Shown here one piece after another: positions 45,862 through 56,077 of a DNA stretch of 64,000 nt (the stretch's first letter is position 1; each line of letters opens with the position of its first letter). The notes below the pieces were generated by a model. That model had not been told where the DNA came from. It saw nothing but the letters and a program-made list of their open reading frames with translations, and ran no database searches. The translations under genes and the position numbers were made by a program. The DNA comes from Oryzicola mucosus (GTDB taxonomy: Bacteria; Pseudomonadota; Alphaproteobacteria; Rhizobiales; Rhizobiaceae): assembly GCF_014534685.1 (NCBI RefSeq), contig NZ_JACVVX010000004.1:372001-436000 (forward strand), in the 5' to 3' direction.

Positions 45862-47154
45862 ATGGGTGTTGAGGTAAGCCGTCTGTCGAACGGCCTGACA
45901 GTGGCAACCGAAAACATGCCGAGCGTCGAGACCGTTGCACTTGGTGTATGGGTCAAGTCGGGTGCTCGCAACGAGCGCGACGACGAGCATGGCATGGCCC
46001 ATCTGCTCGAACACATGGCCTTCAAAGGCACAAAGCGTCGCAGCGCGTTCGAGATCGCGTCGGAGATCGAGAATGTCGGTGGCGAGATCAATGCCGCGAC
46101 CAGCGTCGAAACCACCTCGTTCTATGCCCGCGTGCTGCGCGACGACGTTCCGCTCGCCGTGGATATCCTGGCCGACATTCTGCAAAATTCGGAGTTTGAT
46201 CCCCAAGAGCTTGAACGCGAGCAGCATGTGATCCTGCAGGAAATCGGCGCCGCACACGACACGCCCGATGACATCGTCTTCGACCGTTTCACCGAAACCG
46301 CCTTTCGCAACCAGACACTCGGCCGCTCGATCCTCGGCACGCCGGAGACTGTGAAATCCTTCACCTCCAAGCAGGTCCACGATTTCATCACCCGCCAATA
46401 TGGGGCGGATCGCATGGTGGTGGTGGCCGCCGGCGACGTAAGGCACGACGAGTTCGTGCGTGAAGTCGAAAGACGCCTCGGTAGCTTCCGGCCCAATGCC
46501 GACAGCGCCCTGCCCCAGCATGCGCAATATATCGGCGGCGATTTCCGCGAAAACCGCGACCTGATGGATGCGCAAATTCTGCTGGGCTTCGAGGGCCGCG
46601 CTTATCATGTGCGTGACTTCTACGCGTCGCAGGTGCTGTCGATGATCCTAGGCGGTGGCATGTCATCGCGACTGTTCCAGGAGGTGCGCGAAAAACGCGG
46701 TCTCTGTTATTCGGTCTATGCCTTCCACTGGGGCTTTTCGGACACCGGCGTTTTCGGCGTTCATGCCGCGACCGGCCAGAGCGACATCGCAGAGCTGGTT
46801 CCGGTGATCATCGACGAACTGTCGAAGGCCGGCGACAAGATCAACCAGGACGAGCTCGACCGCGCCCGTGCGCAGTATCGTGCCGGCCTCATCATGTCGG
46901 CTGAAAGCTCGTCCAGCCGGGCATCGCAGATCGCGCGGCAGCTCCTGCTATTCGGCCGTCCCATCGCCAAGGAAGAGCTGATGGAGCGCCTGGGCGCACT
47001 GACCATCGTGCGCCTTACCGACCTCTCCGCACGTTTGTTTTCCGGCAAGCCGACCTTGACGGCCATTGGGCCTGTCAGCACCCTCGCCCCCTATGAAGGC
47101 GTCCTAAACCTGCTTCCCGGCGATCGCATGGCGCCCCGGAAGCTCGCCGTTTAA
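45862..47154 (+). CDS. M16-family zinc metallopeptidase
   Basis: A 430-residue peptidase of the mitochondrial-processing-peptidase-like group. The inverted zinc motif H-x-x-E-H is in AHLLEHMAFKGT (about residues 46-57), with a distal glutamate expected in the ELEREQHVILQEI segment. The second domain contains GGGMSSRLFQEVREKRGLCYS, the substrate-binding glycine-rich loop. It acts as a cytoplasmic or periplasmic peptidase; no signal peptide is visible. GGGAG lies upstream of the ATG. It follows thrC by 13 bases and precedes the GNAT gene by 11, so they probably form one operon. Confidence 0.92.
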   Translation: MGVEVSRLSNGLTVATENMPSVETVALGVWVKSGARNERDDEHGMAHLLEHMAFKGTKRRSAFEIASEIENVGGEINAATSVETTSFYARVLRDDVPLAVDILADILQNSEFDPQELEREQHVILQEIGAAHDTPDDIVFDRFTETAFRNQTLGRSILGTPETVKSFTSKQVHDFITRQYGADRMVVVAAGDVRHDEFVREVERRLGSFRPNADSALPQHAQYIGGDFRENRDLMDAQILLGFEGRAYHVRDFYASQVLSMILGGGMSSRLFQEVREKRGLCYSVYAFHWGFSDTGVFGVHAATGQSDIAELVPVIIDELSKAGDKINQDELDRARAQYRAGLIMSAESSSSRASQIARQLLLFGRPIAKEELMERLGALTIVRLTDLSARLFSGKPTLTAIGPVSTLAPYEGVLNLLPGDRMAPRKLAV

Positions 47155-47165
47155 TAGCGGGCATT

Positions 47166-47762
47166 GTGTTCGCGCTTCCCTTCATCCGCCGTGACGCGCC
47201 GGAACTGAGGGGCGAACGCATCAATCTGCGCATGCCTGAACCCGGCGATTATCGCGAATGGTCGCTTCTGCGCCAGGAAAGCCGCGCCTTTCTCGAACCA
47301 TGGGAGCCGCGCTGGGCAAACGACGAGCTTTCACGCGCTTCCTGGCGTGCCCGCATGGGGCGCTACCGCGAGGATTATGCACAAGGCAGCGCGGTCGCCT
47401 TTTTCATCTTCGACGGAAAGTCCGGCCGGCTTCTCGGCGGTATCACGCTCGGCAATATCCGCTATGGCGTCTCGCAAACCGGTCATATCGGCTACTGGAT
47501 GGGCTCGCGCCACGCCGGCAAGGGGCATATGACCGAAGCCGTCGGGCTGGTTACGCAGTTCTCCTTCGAAAGGCTAAGGTTGCACCGTATCGAGGCAGCC
47601 TGTATCCCCGACAACGCGCGGTCCATTCGTGTGCTTGAAAAAGCCGGATTTCGGCGCGAAGGGCTGCTTCGATCCTATCTCAAGATCAACGGCGCATGGC
47701 AGGATCACTATCTCTACGCCCTGATAGCCGGCGAAACGCAGTGCGTGACCGAAAAGGTTTGA
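47166..47762 (+). CDS. GNAT acetyltransferase (RimJ/RimL type)
   Basis: A 198-residue acetyl-CoA-dependent N-acetyltransferase. Motifs are the N-terminal LRGERINLRMP, GHIGYWMGSRHAGKGHMTEAV (the R/Q-x-x-G-x-G/A pyrophosphate-binding loop) and the C-terminal HRIEAACIPDNARSIRVLEKAGF. This is the pattern of ribosomal-protein alanine acetyltransferases and close homologues. The start is GTG at 47166, since no ATG lies at the family N-terminus. The gene sits between the M16 peptidase and the GGDEF/EAL gene, with which it almost overlaps. Confidence 0.88.
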   Translation: MFALPFIRRDAPELRGERINLRMPEPGDYREWSLLRQESRAFLEPWEPRWANDELSRASWRARMGRYREDYAQGSAVAFFIFDGKSGRLLGGITLGNIRYGVSQTGHIGYWMGSRHAGKGHMTEAVGLVTQFSFERLRLHRIEAACIPDNARSIRVLEKAGFRREGLLRSYLKINGAWQDHYLYALIAGETQCVTEKV

Positions 47763-47764
47763 AC

Positions 47765-50653
47765 TTGGCGAAACACTTCACGCTGGCAAAACTGCTCGCT
47801 TTGCTTTTCTTGGCAGTTGCCAGTCTGGCAGGAACCGCTCCGGCGCGCGCCATCGAGCCCATCGCGATTTCGCGCGACGATGTCGCGCTCGACCTCTCCG
47901 GGGCCGTCGAAATCTACCGGAACCAGGGCGAGAACTTCCAGGTTTCGACTGCTCCCGGTCCGGACGGCATCGTGCGTCGCATCGAGGTCGAATCGAAGGA
48001 CAAGAAGTCGGCGGGCGACTGGGCGGTGTTCGCATTGGCCAACACCACAGACCAACAGCTCGACAGGCTGATCGTCGTACCGCATTTCCGCCTCGTCGAT
48101 TCCGGCTTTTTCTGGCCGGATCTGGGCTCGAGCCGCATGGCTGCGATCACCCCCAGCGAAGGGTTCGCGCTCGACAGGCAGGCGAACCAGGACGCCGACG
48201 TTTTCCTCGTGACGCTGAACCCCGGGACGGTGGTCACCTTCATCGCCGAACTGTCGTCGCCCAAATTGCCCCAGGTCTATCTGTGGGAACCGGAGGCCTA
48301 CAAGGACTCGGTCAACTCCTACACACTGTTCCGCGGCATCGTCATCGGCATTGCCGGCCTGCTGGCGCTGTTCCTGACCGTGCTGTTCGTCGTCAAGGGA
48401 ACCTCGATGTTCCCGGCCACCGCAGCGCTCGCCTGGGCTGTCCTGGCCTATATCAGCGTCGATTTCGGCTTCCTCAACAAGGTCATCCAGATCTCGCCGG
48501 GCAACGAGCAGATATGGCGCGCGGGGACGGAGGTGGGGCTTGCTGCGACCTTCGTGGTTTTCCTCTTCGCCTATCTCAACCTCAATCGTTGGCACGGCCA
48601 TTTCAGCTATGGCGCGTTTGCGTGGATTCTGGGCCTCATCGCCATTGCCGGCGTGGCTATCATCGATCCGGCGGTGGCGGCGGGCATTGCCCGCGTATCC
48701 TTCGCCGCGACCGCCGTCACCGGCATTGGCCTGATCGTCTATCTCGGCTTCCGTGGCTATGACCGCGCCATCATGCTCGTGCCGAGCTGGGTGATGGTGC
48801 TGATCTGGATGACGGGCTCGTGGATGGCGATTACCGGCCTCCTGGACAACGATATCGTCCAGCCGGCGCTTGGCGCGGGCCTCATCCTCATCATCCTGCT
48901 GATCGGCTTTACGGTGATGCAGCACGCCTTCGCCGGCGGCGCCATCCACCAGGGCTTGTTCAGCGACATGGAGCGCCAGGCGCTCGCCGTTGCCGGCTCC
49001 GGCGATATCGTCTGGGACTGGGACGTGTTGCGCGACCGCGTTACCACCCGGCCCGACATTTCCCTGCAGCTCGGCATGGCGCCCAACAGCCTCGGCGGCC
49101 CTGCGCGAAACTGGCTGCCGGTGTTGCACAGCGACGACCGCGACATGTTCCGCACCACGCTCGACGTGGTGCTGGAGCACCGGCGCGGCCGGGTCATGCA
49201 GAACTTCCGCCTGCGTGGCGCCGACGGCCACTACCACTGGTTCCTGCTCAAGGCGCGACCGGTGATCGGCTCCGACGGAGAGGTGCTGCGCTGCGTCGGC
49301 ACGCTGGTGGAAATCACCGAGCAGAAAAAGGCCGAGGAACGGCTGCTGCACGATGCCGTGCACGACAATCTGACCGGCCTTCCCAACCGCGAATTGTTCA
49401 TGAACCGGCTCGAGGCGATCATTTCCATCGCCAAGACCGAGGACAACATCCGCCCCACCGTCTTCGTTGTCGACATCGACCGTTTCAAGCAGGTCAATGA
49501 CGGGCTCGGCATCTCCGCCGGCGACACCATCCTTTTGAACATTGCACGCCGGCTGCACCGGCTTTTGAGGCAAAACGATTCGCTTTGCCGTCTCGCCGGC
49601 GACCAGTTCGGGTTGATGCTGCTATCCGAACAGGATCCCGCACGTATCGCCGGCGTGGCGGAAGCCATCAAGAACGCGATCAAGTCGCCTATCACCTTCG
49701 CCAAGCGCGAGATCATCCTGACCGGCTCGGTCGGCTTGATCACCTGGACGACGGCGCAAGTATCGGCAGAAGACATGGTCAAAGACGCCGAGCTTGCGAT
49801 GCATCAGGCCAAGCGCTTCGGCGGCGACAGGATCGAGCCGTTCCGCCCGGCTTTCCGCACCGTGGGCACCGACCGGCTGCAGCTCGAATCCGACCTGCGC
49901 CGCGCCGTCGAGCGGCAGGAATTCACCCTGGCCTACCAACCCATCGTGCGGCTGGAAGACGGGTCCGTCGCGGGCTTCGAAGCGCTGCTGCGCTGGGAGC
50001 ATCCGCGCCGGGGCACCATTCCGCCGGGCGACTTCATCCCTGTCGCGGAAAGCTGCGGCCTGATCGTACAGCTCGGCCTGTTTGCCATGCAGCGCGCCGC
50101 CGAGGATCTCGTTTCATGGCAGAAGCAGGTTGGAGACATGCCGTTATCGGTGTCGGTCAACCTGTCGAGCCGGCAGCTCATCCGCCGCGATCTCGTCGGC
50201 GACGTCCGCTCGACGCTGCTGCGCGCCGGGCTCAAACCGCGCTGCTTCCGTCTGGAACTGACCGAATCGCTGGTGATGGACAATCCCGAGCAGACCAACC
50301 ATGTGCTGAACAAGCTCAAGCAGCTCGGCATCGGCCTGTCGCTGGACGATTTCGGCACCGGCTACTCGTCGCTGTCCTACCTTACGCGCTTCCCGTTCGA
50401 CACGATCAAGATCGACAAGAGCTTCGTCGATGACCACACGCCGAAGCGCACCGTGCTGATCCGATCCATGGTCAACATGGCGCACGAGCTTGGCCTGTCG
50501 GTCGTGGCGGAAGGCATTTCGGATGAAAGCGATGCGCTCGAACTGCGTCAGATGGGTTGCGAATATGTGCAGAGCTTCATGTTCGGACCGCCAGTGGCAA
50601 ACGATTCCGTCATCAAGCTGCTGAAGGAGCAGTACCCGCTCGCTCAGGCGTGA
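47765..50653 (+). CDS. Seven-TM PAS-GGDEF-EAL signalling protein, GGDEF degenerate
   Basis: A 962-residue membrane protein. A signal peptide (1-29) is followed by a periplasmic domain (about 30-180), about seven hydrophobic helices (185-390, a 7TMR-DISM-like layout), a PAS/PAC domain (about 400-525), GGDEF (530-695) and EAL (705-955). The GGDEF signature is AGDQF (611-615), so cyclase activity is unlikely. EAL (739-741), NLSSRQL, LELTES and [10 protein letters not shown] (861-) are intact, consistent with an active c-di-GMP phosphodiesterase. The start is TTG at 47765, with GAAAAGG seven bases upstream; the preceding gene ends two bases earlier. It probably links an external or membrane signal to c-di-GMP turnover, and so to motility or exopolysaccharide. 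Confidence 0.9.
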   Translation: MAKHFTLAKLLALLFLAVASLAGTAPARAIEPIAISRDDVALDLSGAVEIYRNQGENFQVSTAPGPDGIVRRIEVESKDKKSAGDWAVFALANTTDQQLDRLIVVPHFRLVDSGFFWPDLGSSRMAAITPSEGFALDRQANQDADVFLVTLNPGTVVTFIAELSSPKLPQVYLWEPEAYKDSVNSYTLFRGIVIGIAGLLALFLTVLFVVKGTSMFPATAALAWAVLAYISVDFGFLNKVIQISPGNEQIWRAGTEVGLAATFVVFLFAYLNLNRWHGHFSYGAFAWILGLIAIAGVAIIDPAVAAGIARVSFAATAVTGIGLIVYLGFRGYDRAIMLVPSWVMVLIWMTGSWMAITGLLDNDIVQPALGAGLILIILLIGFTVMQHAFAGGAIHQGLFSDMERQALAVAGSGDIVWDWDVLRDRVTTRPDISLQLGMAPNSLGGPARNWLPVLHSDDRDMFRTTLDVVLEHRRGRVMQNFRLRGADGHYHWFLLKARPVIGSDGEVLRCVGTLVEITEQKKAEERLLHDAVHDNLTGLPNRELFMNRLEAIISIAKTEDNIRPTVFVVDIDRFKQVNDGLGISAGDTILLNIARRLHRLLRQNDSLCRLAGDQFGLMLLSEQDPARIAGVAEAIKNAIKSPITFAKREIILTGSVGLITWTTAQVSAEDMVKDAELAMHQAKRFGGDRIEPFRPAFRTVGTDRLQLESDLRRAVERQEFTLAYQPIVRLEDGSVAGFEALLRWEHPRRGTIPPGDFIPVAESCGLIVQLGLFAMQRAAEDLVSWQKQVGDMPLSVSVNLSSRQLIRRDLVGDVRSTLLRAGLKPRCFRLELTESLVMDNPEQTNHVLNKLKQLGIGLSLDDFGTGYSSLSYLTRFPFDTIKIDKSFVDDHTPKRTVLIRSMVNMAHELGLSVVAEGISDESDALELRQMGCEYVQSFMFGPPVANDSVIKLLKEQYPLAQA

Positions 50654-51252
50654 CCCGAGGCGGTGCTCAGATGCGCCAGGTCAATGCCGAGCGAGGCCAT
50701 GACCCGGTCGTATTTGCGGTCGATGTCGGTGTCGAACAAAAGCTCTTTCGTCGCCCGGCAGGTCAACCAGCCATTTTCGGCGATTTCGCTCTCCAGCTGG
50801 CCGGCACCCCAGCCGGCATAGCCAAGCGCCATCAGCGCATGGCGCGGTCCCTTGCCCGCTGAAATCGCGCGCAGAATATCCACGGTGGCCGTGAGGCAGA
50901 CCTGATCCGACACCGGCAGCGAGGATTCGACCTTGTAGTCGTCGGAATGCAGGACGAAGCCACGGCTGCGGTCGACCGGGCCGCCGTTGCGGACCGGGAA
51001 CCCCTTTGCCTTGTCCGGCAAACGTATGGCTTCCTGTTCCTTGAGGATTCCCAATTGTACCAGCAGATCGGGAAACAGCATCGATTGGGTCTGGTTGATG
51101 ATAAGACCCATGGCGCCTTCATCGCTGTGCGCACAGATGTAGATCACAGCGCGTGCGAACCGATCGTCCTTCATGCCTGGCATGGCGATGAGGAACTGGT
51201 CGTCGAGAAATCCAGGCTTTTCAGCCGGTCGTTTGCGCTTGAGTAGGTCCAT
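50644..51252 (-). CDS. AlgH/YqgE (UPF0301) family protein
   Basis: A 202-residue protein of the UPF0301 group. It has [23 protein letters not shown] near the start, GAMGLIINQ, and [21 protein letters not shown], which are the family's signature segments. The exact biochemical role is not settled; in Pseudomonas AlgH is a regulator of alginate genes. It is convergent with the EAL gene, and the two coding regions overlap by about ten bases. The start at 51252 is followed by the basic [13 protein letters not shown] stretch. Confidence 0.92.
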   Translation of the reverse strand: MDLLKRKRPAEKPGFLDDQFLIAMPGMKDDRFARAVIYICAHSDEGAMGLIINQTQSMLFPDLLVQLGILKEQEAIRLPDKAKGFPVRNGGPVDRSRGFVLHSDDYKVESSLPVSDQVCLTATVDILRAISAGKGPRHALMALGYAGWGAGQLESEIAENGWLTCRATKELLFDTDIDRKYDRVMASLGIDLAHLSTASGHA

Positions 51253-51399
51253 TCCACGAATCTAACGCGTTTGCCCAAGCGTTTAAAGGGAGTACGCCCC
51301 CTGCTTTGGGCCACAATTTATGTCGTCCTCACACGAAAATGATCTTTTCTCCTGGGCTGCTAACTTGCAGGCAACACATTCAGGCATCAAATCGGCGCC

Positions 51400-52200
51400 A
51401 TGAACCGCTTGCTCTCCCTTTTCGCGATCTTGCTTCTCGCCAGTGCACCGTCGGTCGCGCACTCTGCATCGTCGGCATGGGCCGATGCGCAAGGCACCCG
51501 CATAAGGATCGTTACGGCCGGAGCGCCGAACGCGGAAGGCGTTGTGCGCGGCGCGCTTGAAATCGATCTCAGGCCGGGTTGGAAAACCTACTGGCGCGAT
51601 CCTGGCGCCTCGGGCGTGCCACCCCAGATCGATATTGCCGGCAGCGTTAATGTCTCGGCTGTCGAGATGGATTTCCCCGCCCCCGCCTGGCACGATGACG
51701 GCTTCTCCAAATGGGCTGGATACGACAAGCCAGTCGCTTTCCCCGTGACATTCAGGCTTGCCGACGCCAAGGCTCCGGCGCGGATCGATGCATCGGTCTT
51801 CCTCGGCGTCTGCGAGACCATCTGCATTCCCGTTCAGGCCAAGCTGGAACTGGTTCCCGAGGCCGGCAGGGATAGCTCGGAAGACAGCCGGATCGTAGCA
51901 CTTGCCTGGGAGAAACTGCCGGCCAAGGCAACGCCGGACTTCGGGCTGAAATGGGGACGCTCACAGGATGCGGCCAAATTGCAGCTGGAAGCCGTAACGC
52001 CTTCACCCGGCAAGGCGAGCATCTTCGTCGCCAGCACGGAGGGCTATGAGTTGGGCTTGCCGAAACGCCAAGGCGCCGACAGCAACGTCTTTTCGATCAA
52101 GCTGGTAGCCCGCCCCAAGGACAAACCGGCCGGCGCCGGATTGCCCTATACGATGGTGACCGATCGGGGCGTCGTCAGCGGCTATCTGCCTTACCCTTGA
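51400..52200 (+). CDS. Free-standing DsbD N-terminal-domain protein
   Basis: A 266-residue exported protein with a signal peptide (residues 1-23, ending near VAHSASS). The mature part matches the periplasmic N-terminal domain of DsbD (the thiol:disulfide interchange protein): RPGWKTYWRDPGASGVPP, and the cysteine pair in GVCETICIP (C-x3-C), the usual redox centre. It lacks the eight-helix membrane and thioredoxin domains of full DsbD. Such single-domain proteins may accept electrons from another membrane reductase such as CcdA, or bind cytochrome c assembly components; this is inference. It lies across a 147-base spacer from divergent algH. Confidence 0.8.
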   Translation: MNRLLSLFAILLLASAPSVAHSASSAWADAQGTRIRIVTAGAPNAEGVVRGALEIDLRPGWKTYWRDPGASGVPPQIDIAGSVNVSAVEMDFPAPAWHDDGFSKWAGYDKPVAFPVTFRLADAKAPARIDASVFLGVCETICIPVQAKLELVPEAGRDSSEDSRIVALAWEKLPAKATPDFGLKWGRSQDAAKLQLEAVTPSPGKASIFVASTEGYELGLPKRQGADSNVFSIKLVARPKDKPAGAGLPYTMVTDRGVVSGYLPYP

Positions 52201-52253
52201 CGCTTGAGAAACGCGCCGAGAACCCGCTATGGTGATCGCGGTCCGCCGCGTAT

Positions 52254-52270
52254 CGTCACCGCCGGTGACG
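52254..52270. repeat. Inverted repeat in the prx leader
   Basis: Seven-base arms CGTCACC and GGTGACG around GCC form a perfect inverted repeat about 40 bases before the peroxiredoxin start. It could be a regulator site or an RNA hairpin. No T-run follows, so it is not a terminator. Confidence 0.45.
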
Positions 52271-52310
52271 GCCAGGCCGACACGAAATCCACAACCTAAC
52301 GAGGCATTTC

Positions 52311-52796
52311 ATGACCATTGAGATCGGCGACACCCTTCCGTCCGTAAGCTTCAAGACGATGACGCCGGATGGCTCGAAGGTGCTGTCCACGGCCGACATC
52401 TTCTCCGGAAAGAAGGTTGTGCTGTTCGGCGTTCCCGGCGCCTTCACACCGACCTGCAGCAACAACCACCTGCCGGGCTATCTGGAAAACCACGACGCCT
52501 TTCTGGCGCGCGGCGTCGACACCATCGCAGTCGTTGCCGTCAACGACCAGTTCGTCATGCAGGCCTGGGCACGCTTCACCGGCGGCGAAGGCAAGATTCT
52601 GTTCCTCGCGGATGGCAGCGCTGAATTCGCAAAGGCGACCGGGCTGGATTTGGATGCCACTGCCGGCGGCATGGGCATCCGCTCCAAGCGCTTTTCGATG
52701 ATCGTCGACGACGGCAAGGTTACCGCATTGAACATCGAAGAGGCGCCCGGCCAGGCAGTCACTTCCGGTGCGGCAACGCTTCTCGAGCAGCTTTAG
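52311..52796 (+). CDS. Peroxiredoxin, Prx5 type
   Basis: A 161-residue thiol peroxidase that reduces peroxides. The peroxidatic cysteine is C49 in PGAFTPTCSNNHLPGY, the canonical Prx5 motif, and the sequence has the ADGSAEFAKATGLDLD region expected of this group. No GrxA fusion is present, and only the single cysteine is visible, so it is likely a 1-Cys enzyme depending on glutaredoxin or another thiol. The inverted repeat at 52254 sits in its leader. It is convergent with rnhA. Confidence 0.93.
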   Translation: MTIEIGDTLPSVSFKTMTPDGSKVLSTADIFSGKKVVLFGVPGAFTPTCSNNHLPGYLENHDAFLARGVDTIAVVAVNDQFVMQAWARFTGGEGKILFLADGSAEFAKATGLDLDATAGGMGIRSKRFSMIVDDGKVTALNIEEAPGQAVTSGAATLLEQL

Positions 52797-52850
52797 GAAG
52801 AAGCCCGCGCGTTTTCACACCTGCTCGGGGCGCGCGGGCGTCTTCGTTTT
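52797..52850. terminator. Long hairpin terminator between prx and rnhA
   Basis: Arms GAAGA-GCCCGCGC (52797-52810) and GCGCGGGC-TCTTC (52832-52845), with one unpaired position, form a long stem around a 21-base loop. The rightward reading continues with GTTTTCTT. The structure overlaps the 3' end of rnhA and would stop transcripts from prx. Confidence 0.65.
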
Positions 52851-53282
52851 CTTGAAGGGAGCCATGCCTTCACGCGCGAGTTCGTCTGCGCGTTCGTTCT
52901 CAGGGTGGCCGGCATGGCCCTTGACCCAGTTCCAGGTGACCTTGTGACGGCGGCGCGCTTCGTCCAGCGCCTGCCACAGCTCGGCGTTCTTCACCGGCTT
53001 CTTGGCCGCTGTTTTCCAACCATTGCGCTTCCAGCCCTCGATCCAGCCGCCGATGCCGTCCTTGACGTAATTGCTGTCGGTATAGAGATCGACCTCGCAC
53101 GGCTCCTTGAGCGCGTTCAGGGCCGAGATGGCGCCCAGAAGCTCCATCCGATTGTTGGTGGTGTCGGCCTCGCCGCCCGAAAGCTCCTTGGTCTTGCCGT
53201 TGAAGCGCAAAATGGCGCCCCAACCGCCCGGCCCCGGATTGCCCGAGCAGGCTCCGTCGGTGAAGATTTCGATGCGTTTCAT
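52815..53282 (-). CDS. rnhA: Ribonuclease HI
   Basis: A 155-residue enzyme that cuts RNA in RNA-DNA hybrids. The four catalytic acids are D9 ([11 protein letters not shown]), E47 (NNRMELLG), D69 (YTDSNYV) and D133 (NERADELA), with the loop histidine H123 in KGHAGHPEN. These match the E. coli positions with an offset of one. The start overlaps the thrB stop by four bases (ATGA), so it is the last gene of ispH-thrB-rnhA. Confidence 0.97.
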   Translation of the reverse strand: MKRIEIFTDGACSGNPGPGGWGAILRFNGKTKELSGGEADTTNNRMELLGAISALNALKEPCEVDLYTDSNYVKDGIGGWIEGWKRNGWKTAAKKPVKNAELWQALDEARRRHKVTWNWVKGHAGHPENERADELAREGMAPFKKTKTPARPEQV

Positions 53283-54241
53283 TGCAGTCCGTATTCCCTG
53301 GGGGAGGTGATCGCGCGGTGGAAGCGGATGCGGCGAATATACTCCGTCGGATCGCGTTTGATAACGAGGCCACCGTCGGGAATGGTCAGCCAGTCATAAA
53401 GGCGCGTCAGCATGAAACGAAGCGCCGAACCATGCGCCAGAACCGGCAGCGCCGCCTTTTCCTCGTCGGTCAGTGGCCGCACACTCTGATAACCCGCCAG
53501 AAGCGCTGTGCCCTTGGTCAAGTTGAAGGCGAAATCCTTCTCGAAGCACCAGGCGTTGAGGCAGGTCGCCAGATCGTAGGCGAACATGTCGTTGCAGGCG
53601 AAATAGAAATCGATCAGCCCCGATAGCTTGTTGCCGAGAAAGAAAACATTGTCGGGAAACAGATCGGCATGGATGATGCCGGAAGGCAGGTCGGTGGGCC
53701 AGTTCTTCTGCAGCAGGACGAAGTCGGCATCGACCTCAGCGGCCAACCCCTTCTCGACCTCGTCGGCGCGGGCGCGGGCTCCTTCCCAGAGCTCGCGCCA
53801 GCCGGCGATGGCGAGCGCATTGGGCCGCGTCATCTTGAAATCCATGCCCGCCAGATGCAGTTCGGCAAGGGCCTTGCCGACTTCGCGGCAATGCGCAGCC
53901 TGCGGCCTGCGCAGCCACATCCCTTCCAGGAAGGTGATCAACACGGCGGGACGGCCTGCCAAGGTGCCGATGATGGTGCCGTCCCTGCCGTCCACCGGCA
54001 GCGGACAGGAGATGCCCTTCCGCGCCAGATGCTGCATCAGGCCGAGAAAGAACGGCAGGTCCGACTTGTCCACGCGCTTTTCATAAAGCGTCAGAATGAA
54101 CGACCCTTCGGTCGTGTGCAGCAGGAAATTGGAGTTTTCCGTGCCTTCCGCAATGCCCTTGTAGGACAGGAGATCGCCCACGGGATAATTGCGGAGGAAG
54201 GCTTCCAACTCCGCCTCATTGACATCGGTGTAGACGGCCAT
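53279..54241 (-). CDS. thrB: Homoserine kinase, APH-fold type
   Basis: A 320-residue kinase that phosphorylates L-homoserine with ATP, feeding threonine synthase (thrC at 44451). The fold is aminoglycoside-phosphotransferase-like: the N-terminal lobe has [15 protein letters not shown] and ILTLYEKR, the catalytic loop is [14 protein letters not shown] and the metal aspartate is in [10 protein letters not shown]. This is the alphaproteobacterial homoserine kinase type rather than the GHMP type. The start at 54241 overlaps the ispH stop by one base (TGATG). It is coupled to both neighbours. Confidence 0.93.
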   Translation of the reverse strand: MAVYTDVNEAELEAFLRNYPVGDLLSYKGIAEGTENSNFLLHTTEGSFILTLYEKRVDKSDLPFFLGLMQHLARKGISCPLPVDGRDGTIIGTLAGRPAVLITFLEGMWLRRPQAAHCREVGKALAELHLAGMDFKMTRPNALAIAGWRELWEGARARADEVEKGLAAEVDADFVLLQKNWPTDLPSGIIHADLFPDNVFFLGNKLSGLIDFYFACNDMFAYDLATCLNAWCFEKDFAFNLTKGTALLAGYQSVRPLTDEEKAALPVLAHGSALRFMLTRLYDWLTIPDGGLVIKRDPTEYIRRIRFHRAITSPREYGLQ

Positions 54242-55281
54242 CAGGCAGGTCCGTTGACGAAGGCCATGTCCGCGGCGGTCAGCTCGACATCGCGCAGGAC
54301 ACGCATGACCGGGAAATTCTCGGTCTCGGTGGCGGTGACGGCGATGTCGATCTTGACGTCGAAGCGCGCGCGGAACGCGTCGATGATCTCGTCGACGATG
54401 ATCTCCGGTGCGGATGCGCCCGCCGACAGGCCCAGCGTCTCGATCTCGCCGATATCGTCCCACGGTATTTCGGACGCCCTCTGCACCAGCAGCGACATCT
54501 TTGAGCCTGCGCGCTCGGCCACCTCGACGAGGCGGCGCGAATTGGACGAGTTCGGCGCGCCCACGATCAGATAAAGGTCGGTGCCGAGGGCCGTATCCTT
54601 CACCGCTTCCTGGCGGTTGGTGGTGGCGTAGCAGATCGATTCGGCCGCCGGCGCCTGAAGCTCGGGAAACTTTCTCTGCAGCGCTTTCAGGATACCGGCC
54701 GTGTCTTCGACCGACAGCGTGGTCTGCGTGACGAAGCCGAGTTGCGAAGCGTCTTGGGGCGTAAAATTCGCCACATCGGCCTCAGTCTCGATCAGCGTCA
54801 CCGCGCCGTCCGGCAATTGCCCCATGGTGCCGATCACCTCGGGATGGCCGGCATGGCCAATGAGCAAGACGTGGCGCCCCTGGCGCTGATGGCGCATCGC
54901 TTGCTTATGAACTTTGGACACCAGGGGGCATGTCGCATCGAGATAGAACAAATTGCGTGCAACCGCATCCGCCGGCACGGACTTCGGCACGCCATGCGCT
55001 GAAAACACCACCGGGCTTTCGCGATGCTCGGCGGGTATCTCGCTGAGTTCTTCGATGAAAACAGCACCGAGATTTTGAAGCCCCTCGACGACATAGCGGT
55101 TGTGGACGATCTCGTGCCGGACGTAGACCGGTGCGCCATACTTCTTCAGCGCCAGCACCACGATCTGGATAGCGCGGTCCACGCCGGCGCAGAAGCCGCG
55201 CGGCTGGCAAAGCCTGATGGTCAGCGGGGGCTTGGTGGTGGTCTGAAGCATAATGAAGGGCTCTTCGTTCAGTGCCGACAT
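54241..55281 (-). CDS. ispH: 4-hydroxy-3-methylbut-2-enyl diphosphate reductase
   Basis: A 346-residue iron-sulfur enzyme that makes the final step of the MEP isoprenoid pathway, yielding IPP and DMAPP. The three cluster cysteines are C31 ([12 protein letters not shown]), C118 ([11 protein letters not shown]) and C217 ([11 protein letters not shown]), and the active-site segments [10 protein letters not shown] and [11 protein letters not shown] are intact. The ATG at 55281 follows AGGGGAGAG by about ten bases; ATG 55251 is another possible start. It heads the ispH-thrB-rnhA group, 37 bases after surf1. Confidence 0.96.
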   Translation of the reverse strand: MSALNEEPFIMLQTTTKPPLTIRLCQPRGFCAGVDRAIQIVVLALKKYGAPVYVRHEIVHNRYVVEGLQNLGAVFIEELSEIPAEHRESPVVFSAHGVPKSVPADAVARNLFYLDATCPLVSKVHKQAMRHQRQGRHVLLIGHAGHPEVIGTMGQLPDGAVTLIETEADVANFTPQDASQLGFVTQTTLSVEDTAGILKALQRKFPELQAPAAESICYATTNRQEAVKDTALGTDLYLIVGAPNSSNSRRLVEVAERAGSKMSLLVQRASEIPWDDIGEIETLGLSAGASAPEIIVDEIIDAFRARFDVKIDIAVTATETENFPVMRVLRDVELTAADMAFVNGPA

Positions 55282-55318
55282 GAGGTCTAGGCTCTCCCCT
55301 GTCAAGGGCGAAGGCCGG

Positions 55319-56077
55319 TCAATTGCTCCCGCGTCGGCCCCGCCACAGCCACACCGCCATGACGCCGACAAGCGCCAAGGCCAGACCGTACCAGGTGCCG
55401 GCATATTGAAGGTGGCTGTTGGGCAGATCGATGATGGTCACGCCGCCAACCGGCAGTCCTCCGGGATTTGGCGTGGCGTCGGCATCGAGAAAGAAAGGCA
55501 GAACCCGGGTTCCCCCCGGCAGCGATGCGGTCGCGGCCATTGCGGCGCGGTCCTTCCAGTAGAAGACGTTCTTCGCCGGGTCGTTTTCGGGCACCAGGAA
55601 TGACGGCTTTTGCGCTAGTGGATTGCGCGCCAGTCCGACGACCGTCACATCGCCGACAACCTGTCCCGCCTGGCGCTTTGCGGCATCCTTGAGGTCGTAG
55701 GGCACGAAGCCCCGATTGACGAGCAAAGCCCGGCCGTCAGAGAGCATCAGGGGCGTGTAGACGAAAAAGCCAGACTGTCCGTTGAAAGTGGCGAAGAAGT
55801 GCCGTTCGCCCTGATGTAGAAACCGACCGCTGGCCGTCATCCGCTGATAGTCGACATCTCCGCTACGGCCGAAGGTGGCCTCCACCTCGGACAGGGACAC
55901 CGGGCGGGATGTGCTGCGCTGCTCGATGGAGGCCAGCAGTGCCTCTTTCCAATGGAGACGCTGCACCTGCCAGGTGCCGAGTGCGATCAGAATGGCGAAG
56001 GCGATGGTGCCCGCCACCAAAGCCGCCCAGCGGCCGTAAGCGGACCGCGATTTCTGCTTGCTCGACACGCTGTCCAT
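55319..56077 (-). CDS. SURF1 family cytochrome c oxidase assembly protein
   Basis: A 252-residue inner-membrane protein with one helix near each end. The N-terminal motif [20 protein letters not shown] and the C-terminal [22 protein letters not shown] match SURF1/Shy1, and [13 protein letters not shown] sits in the periplasmic loop. SURF1 helps place heme a into CtaD. Its ATG overlaps the DUF983 stop by one base. The position just after the oxidase genes supports the role. Confidence 0.92.
   Translation of the reverse strand: MDSVSSKQKSRSAYGRWAALVAGTIAFAILIALGTWQVQRLHWKEALLASIEQRSTSRPVSLSEVEATFGRSGDVDYQRMTASGRFLHQGERHFFATFNGQSGFFVYTPLMLSDGRALLVNRGFVPYDLKDAAKRQAGQVVGDVTVVGLARNPLAQKPSFLVPENDPAKNVFYWKDRAAMAATASLPGGTRVLPFFLDADATPNPGGLPVGGVTIIDLPNSHLQYAGTWYGLALALVGVMAVWLWRGRRGSN

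Noticed and set aside
47714-49573. A 619-codon minus-strand frame
   Set aside because: It is antisense to the membrane/PAS part of the EAL protein, whose domains are unmistakable.
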